Assembly: GCA_019264505.1 (NCBI GenBank)
Contig: JAHUZY010000291.1
Coordinates: 1 to 8,254 of the forward strand
Direction: 5' to 3'
DNA from: Phenylobacterium sp.
GTDB taxonomy: Bacteria > Pseudomonadota > Alphaproteobacteria > Caulobacterales > Caulobacteraceae
Length of the DNA stretch: 8,254 nucleotides
The notes below the pieces were generated by a model, which did not search any database, was not told the DNA's origin, and was given only the letters and a program-made list of their open reading frames with translations. The position numbers and the translations under genes were made by a program. How positions within the stretch are numbered: the stretch's first letter is position 1; each line of letters begins with the position of its first letter. Shown here piece after piece: positions 5,331-8,254 of the stretch.

Positions 5331-8138
5331 GTGAACGCGCTCGCCCCCGCCCTCGATCTGGCGCCTGCCCTGGTGGTCCTGCCGGGACCCCGCGCCGGCG
5401 CGGCCGACGCCGAGCGGGCGGAGGTGCTGCGCGCCCCTGACGCCCGGGACCTGTTCGAGCGCGGCCCGGTCCTGGTGGCTCATGCGGCCATGACCGCAAG
5501 GCGACTGGCCCTGCATCCGCCGCAGCGGAGCCCCCGCACCTTCGATGCGCTCGAGCTGTTCGCCTTCGTGCGGCCGGCCAAGTTCTGCGCGCCCTCGGCC
5601 GCGGGTCTCGCCCAGACGCTGGGCCTGCCCGAGCCCAAGGGGGCGCCGGCCCAGGCCCGCGCCCTGCGCCAGGCCTGTCTGCTGCTGCTGGAGGAACTGG
5701 CCCGCACGCCGCAGCCCAGTCGCGAGGAGGCGCTCGCCCAGGCCGAGACCCTGGCCCGGGGCGGCTGGGCCTGGGGGGCCGCCGTGATTGGCGCCCTCCG
5801 CTCAGCCCCGGTGGGCAACGCCTTTCGCGGTTCGGGCCTCGATGTCTGGAGCCGCATCCCGGAGTGGGAGGATCAGGCGCCCCCTGGCGAGGCGGGCTCG
5901 CGCCCCATCGCCGGGCCTGAGGCCGCCCAGCGCCTGTCGGAGCTGTTGCACCGGGCGGGCCTGGATGAAGCCCGGCCGTCCCAGGCGGAATTCGCATCCG
6001 AGGCCTCCTACGCCTTCCAGCCCCGGGACAAGGAGGGGGAGCCGCGCATGATGCTGGCCGAGGCCGGCACCGGCATCGGCAAGACCATGGGCTACCTGGC
6101 GCCCGCCTCCCTGTGGGCCGAGGCCAATGGGCCGGCGGTCTGGGTCTCGACCTATACTCGCGCCCTGCAGCGGCAGATCGAGCGCGAGAGCCACGCCATC
6201 TATCCCGACGAGAAGACCCGCGCCCGCAAGGCCGTGGTCCGAAAAGGTCGGGAAAACTATCTCTGCCTCTTGAACCTGCAGGATGCGGTCAACGCCGCCC
6301 AGCTGGGCAATGGCGATCTGGTGGGCCTGACCCTGGCCGCCCGCTGGGCTCGGGCGAGCCGGGACGGGGACATGACCGGCGGCGACTTCCCCGCCTGGCT
6401 GCCGACCCTGTTTGGCCTGCCCACGCCGATGCAGGCCTCCGCGGCCAATCTGGTGGACCGCCGCGGCGAGTGCGTGCACGCCGGCTGCCAGCACTACCAG
6501 ACCTGCTTTGTGGAAAAGGCCATCCGCGGCTCGCGCCGCGCCGACCTGGTCATCGCCAACCATGCGCTGGTCCTGACCCAGGCGGCCTTCGACGGCGCGC
6601 GCGCCGCGCGGGGCTCCAAGGCCGACAGCGAGACCGCGCATCTGAAGCGCCTGGTGTTCGATGAGGGCCACCACCTGTTCGAGGCCGCCGACAGCGCCTT
6701 CTCCGCCGCCATTTCCGGGGCCGAATCCGCCGAGCTGCGCCGCTGGCTGCGGGGGCCTGAGGGTCGCGGCCGCCGGGGGCGGGGGCGGGAGGCCCGGCTG
6801 ATGGACGTGCTGGGCGACGCCGACGAGGCCAAGCGCGCCCTGCTGGCCGCCCTGCACGCCGCCGCCGCCTTGCCCGGCGAAGGCTGGTCCGGCCGCATCG
6901 CGCCGGCCACCGGCGAGGTAAACCCCATCGGCGCCATCGAGGCCTTCCTGGTCGCCGTGCTTGAGCAGTTGCGCGCCCGGGCCGCCCCGTCGGAGGTGGG
7001 CATGGAGTGCGCCGCGCGCCCGGCGCTGGATCTGGTGCGCGACACCGCCCGGGAGGCGGCGGCGGCTCTGGCCCGCATCGAGGCGCCCCTGCTGGCGCTC
7101 GCCCGTCACCTGGAGGACCTGTTGGACGCCGAGGCCGCGACGCTGGGGCCCAGCGAACGGGCGCGGATCGAAGGGGCGCTGCGGGGCCTCGACCGGCGGG
7201 CGCGGATGACCCTGCCGGCCTGGCGCTCCATGCTGCGGGCCATCGACGAGGACGCCGAGGATGATCCGGACTTCGTCGACTGGTTCGACGCCACCTTCCT
7301 CTATGGCCGGGTGGTGGACGCCGCCTGTCGCCGGCACTGGGTCGATCCCACCGAGCCCCTGACCAACGCCGTCATCGCGCCGGCCCACGGGGTGCTGGTG
7401 ACCAGCGCCACCCTGGCCGATCCAGGTCTCGATGATCCCTTTGCGCTGGCCGAGATGCGCACCGGCGCGGCCCGGCTGCCCGACCGGCCCAAGACCCTGA
7501 AGCTCGCCTCGCCCTTCGACTACGCCGCCAACGCCCGGGCCTTCGTGGTCACCGATGTGGGCAAGGAGGATCCCCGCCAGGTGGCCGCGGCCATGCGCGA
7601 GCTGTTCCTGGCGGCGGGCGGCGGCGGCCTTGGCCTGTTCACCGCCATCCGCCGTCTGCGCGCCGTTCATGAGCGCATCGCCGCCCCCCTGGCCGACAAG
7701 GGCCTGGCCCTCTACGCCCAGCATGTGGACGCGCTGGAGGTCGGCGCCCTGGTGGACATCTTCCGCGCCGAGGAAGATGCCTGCCTGCTCGGCACCGACG
7801 CGGTCCGGGACGGCGTCGACGTGCCGGGCCGCTCCCTTCGCCTGCTGGTCTTCGACCGGGTGCCGTGGCCGCGTCCGGACATCCTGCATAAGGCCCGCCG
7901 GGTCCGCTTCGGCGGCAAGGGTTATGACGACTCCATCGCCCGGGGCCGCATCGCCCAGGCCTTTGGCCGCCTGATCCGCCGGGCCGACGACAAGGGCGTC
8001 TTCGTCATGCTGGACGCCGCAGCCCCCACCCGCCTGTTCTCCAGCCTGCCCCCCGGCGTGGAGATCCAGCGCATGGGCCTGGTGGAGGCCATCGAGGCCA
8101 CGGCTGAATTCTTGAAGGCGGACGCACCGGGAGGGTGA
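5331..8138 (+). CDS. dinG: DinG-type iron-sulfur ATP-dependent DNA helicase with N-terminal extension
   Basis: A 935-residue XPD/DinG-family superfamily 2 helicase, expected to unwind DNA 5'-3' and to resolve R-loops, D-loops or G-quadruplex structures as E. coli DinG does. Motifs: Walker A AEAGTGIGKT (243-252, Lys251), Ia STYTRALQRQIE (about 273-284), four Fe-S cysteines C312, C381, C386 and C392, DEGHH (444-448), SATL (about 692-695), LFTA (about 769-772), TDAVRDGVDVPG (about 822-833) and QAFGRLIRR (about 876-884). The C-x4-C-x5-C spacing of the last three cysteines equals that of E. coli DinG (C194, C199, C205). The first ~220 residues have no counterpart in the 716-residue E. coli protein; part of them (about 40-125) resembles a DnaQ exonuclease fold without catalytic acids. 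An Arg/Gly-rich patch lies at about 474-489. The start is GTG with a good AGGAG. The gene is divergent from lhr and ends in TGA. Confidence 0.93.
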   Translation: MNALAPALDLAPALVVLPGPRAGAADAERAEVLRAPDARDLFERGPVLVAHAAMTARRLALHPPQRSPRTFDALELFAFVRPAKFCAPSAAGLAQTLGLPEPKGAPAQARALRQACLLLLEELARTPQPSREEALAQAETLARGGWAWGAAVIGALRSAPVGNAFRGSGLDVWSRIPEWEDQAPPGEAGSRPIAGPEAAQRLSELLHRAGLDEARPSQAEFASEASYAFQPRDKEGEPRMMLAEAGTGIGKTMGYLAPASLWAEANGPAVWVSTYTRALQRQIERESHAIYPDEKTRARKAVVRKGRENYLCLLNLQDAVNAAQLGNGDLVGLTLAARWARASRDGDMTGGDFPAWLPTLFGLPTPMQASAANLVDRRGECVHAGCQHYQTCFVEKAIRGSRRADLVIANHALVLTQAAFDGARAARGSKADSETAHLKRLVFDEGHHLFEAADSAFSAAISGAESAELRRWLRGPEGRGRRGRGREARLMDVLGDADEAKRALLAALHAAAALPGEGWSGRIAPATGEVNPIGAIEAFLVAVLEQLRARAAPSEVGMECAARPALDLVRDTAREAAAALARIEAPLLALARHLEDLLDAEAATLGPSERARIEGALRGLDRRARMTLPAWRSMLRAIDEDAEDDPDFVDWFDATFLYGRVVDAACRRHWVDPTEPLTNAVIAPAHGVLVTSATLADPGLDDPFALAEMRTGAARLPDRPKTLKLASPFDYAANARAFVVTDVGKEDPRQVAAAMRELFLAAGGGGLGLFTAIRRLRAVHERIAAPLADKGLALYAQHVDALEVGALVDIFRAEEDACLLGTDAVRDGVDVPGRSLRLLVFDRVPWPRPDILHKARRVRFGGKGYDDSIARGRIAQAFGRLIRRADDKGVFVMLDAAAPTRLFSSLPPGVEIQRMGLVEAIEATAEFLKADAPGG

Positions 8139-8174
8139 ACCGCAAGGGCGCGTAGGCCCTGTCACCCATTATCC

Positions 8175-8254
8175 GTCATGGCCCGGCTTGACCGGGCCAT
8201 ACATGCACACCGGCGAACGGCTGTGTTCATGGGCCCCCGGATCAAGTCCGGGGG
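8175..8254. repeat. Pair of inverted palindromic repeats (REP/BIME-like), runs off right edge
   Basis: Hairpin 1 is ATGGCCCGG (8178-8186), loop CTTGA, CCGGGCCAT (8192-8200), a perfect 9-bp stem. Hairpin 2 is CCCCCGGA (8234-8241), loop TCAAG, TCCGGGGG (8247-8254), a perfect 8-bp stem that reaches the window edge. The loops are reverse complements, so the two units lie in opposite orientation. The spacer is also partly inverted: ATGCACAC (8203-8210) can pair with GTGTTCAT (8223-8230) with one mismatch. Short palindromes with a cCGG-CTTGA/TCAAG-CCGg core are common between genes in Caulobacterales and related Alphaproteobacteria. Hairpin 1 starts 39 bases after the dinG stop and could stabilise or end that transcript; there is no T-run. 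Confidence 0.75.

Noticed and set aside
5278..5997. Minus-strand open frame (239 codons) across the dinG 5' end and intergenic region
   Set aside because: It overlaps the DinG N-terminus in antisense, is dominated by Pro, Arg, Gly and Ala, and has no family signal.
5802..8165. Very long open frame (787 codons) on the minus strand, antisense to dinG
   Set aside because: Same GC-driven mirror effect. The composition is Gly/Gln/His-rich without motifs, whereas the plus strand encodes a complete DinG with all catalytic and Fe-S residues.

Overview
The window looks like a stretch of core chromosome from a high-GC alphaproteobacterium. Caulobacterales (Caulobacter, Phenylobacterium or Brevundimonas-like) is the best guess. 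The evidence is the very GC-rich third codon positions, the Alphaproteobacteria-restricted TIGR02186 family gene, the GTG starts, the long-form DinG, a GTTC-N7-GTTT element of the alphaproteobacterial LexA type, and a paired palindromic repeat at the right edge of a kind common in these genomes. I see no insertion sequence, phage, tRNA, rRNA or CRISPR signal.

Layout. (1) Positions 1-287 are the 3' end of a gene with a C-terminal peptidoglycan-binding domain (+). (2) Positions 354-2056 hold a two-gene operon (+): a TSUP/TauE-SafE family membrane permease, and a TIGR02186 single-span protein whose ATG overlaps the permease stop by one base. (3) Positions 2063-5268 hold a two-gene operon on the minus strand, transcribed lhr then pdeM: a ligase-associated DEXH-box Lhr helicase, and the metallophosphoesterase-fold nuclease PdeM. 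They overlap by ATGA. The pdeM stop lies only 6 bases from the stop of the convergent TIGR02186 gene. (4) Positions 5269-5330 are a 62-base divergent intergenic region with a candidate LexA/SOS-type box. (5) Positions 5331-8138 encode a 935-residue DinG-type iron-sulfur helicase (+). (6) Positions 8139-8254 are non-coding and hold two hairpins in opposite orientation (REP/BIME-like).

How the genes relate. The right two thirds form a DNA-repair neighbourhood: two helicases of different families are transcribed away from a shared, possibly SOS-controlled control region, and one is translationally coupled to a nuclease. The ATP-dependent ligase and MBL-fold exonuclease that often complete the Lhr/PdeM set are not in the window. 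The left third is a probable anion-export unit with a partner of unknown function. The points most worth a second look are the divergent SOS-like box, the N-terminal domain of DinG that resembles a DnaQ exonuclease stripped of its catalytic residues, and the TIGR02186 protein that lacks the expected signal peptide.
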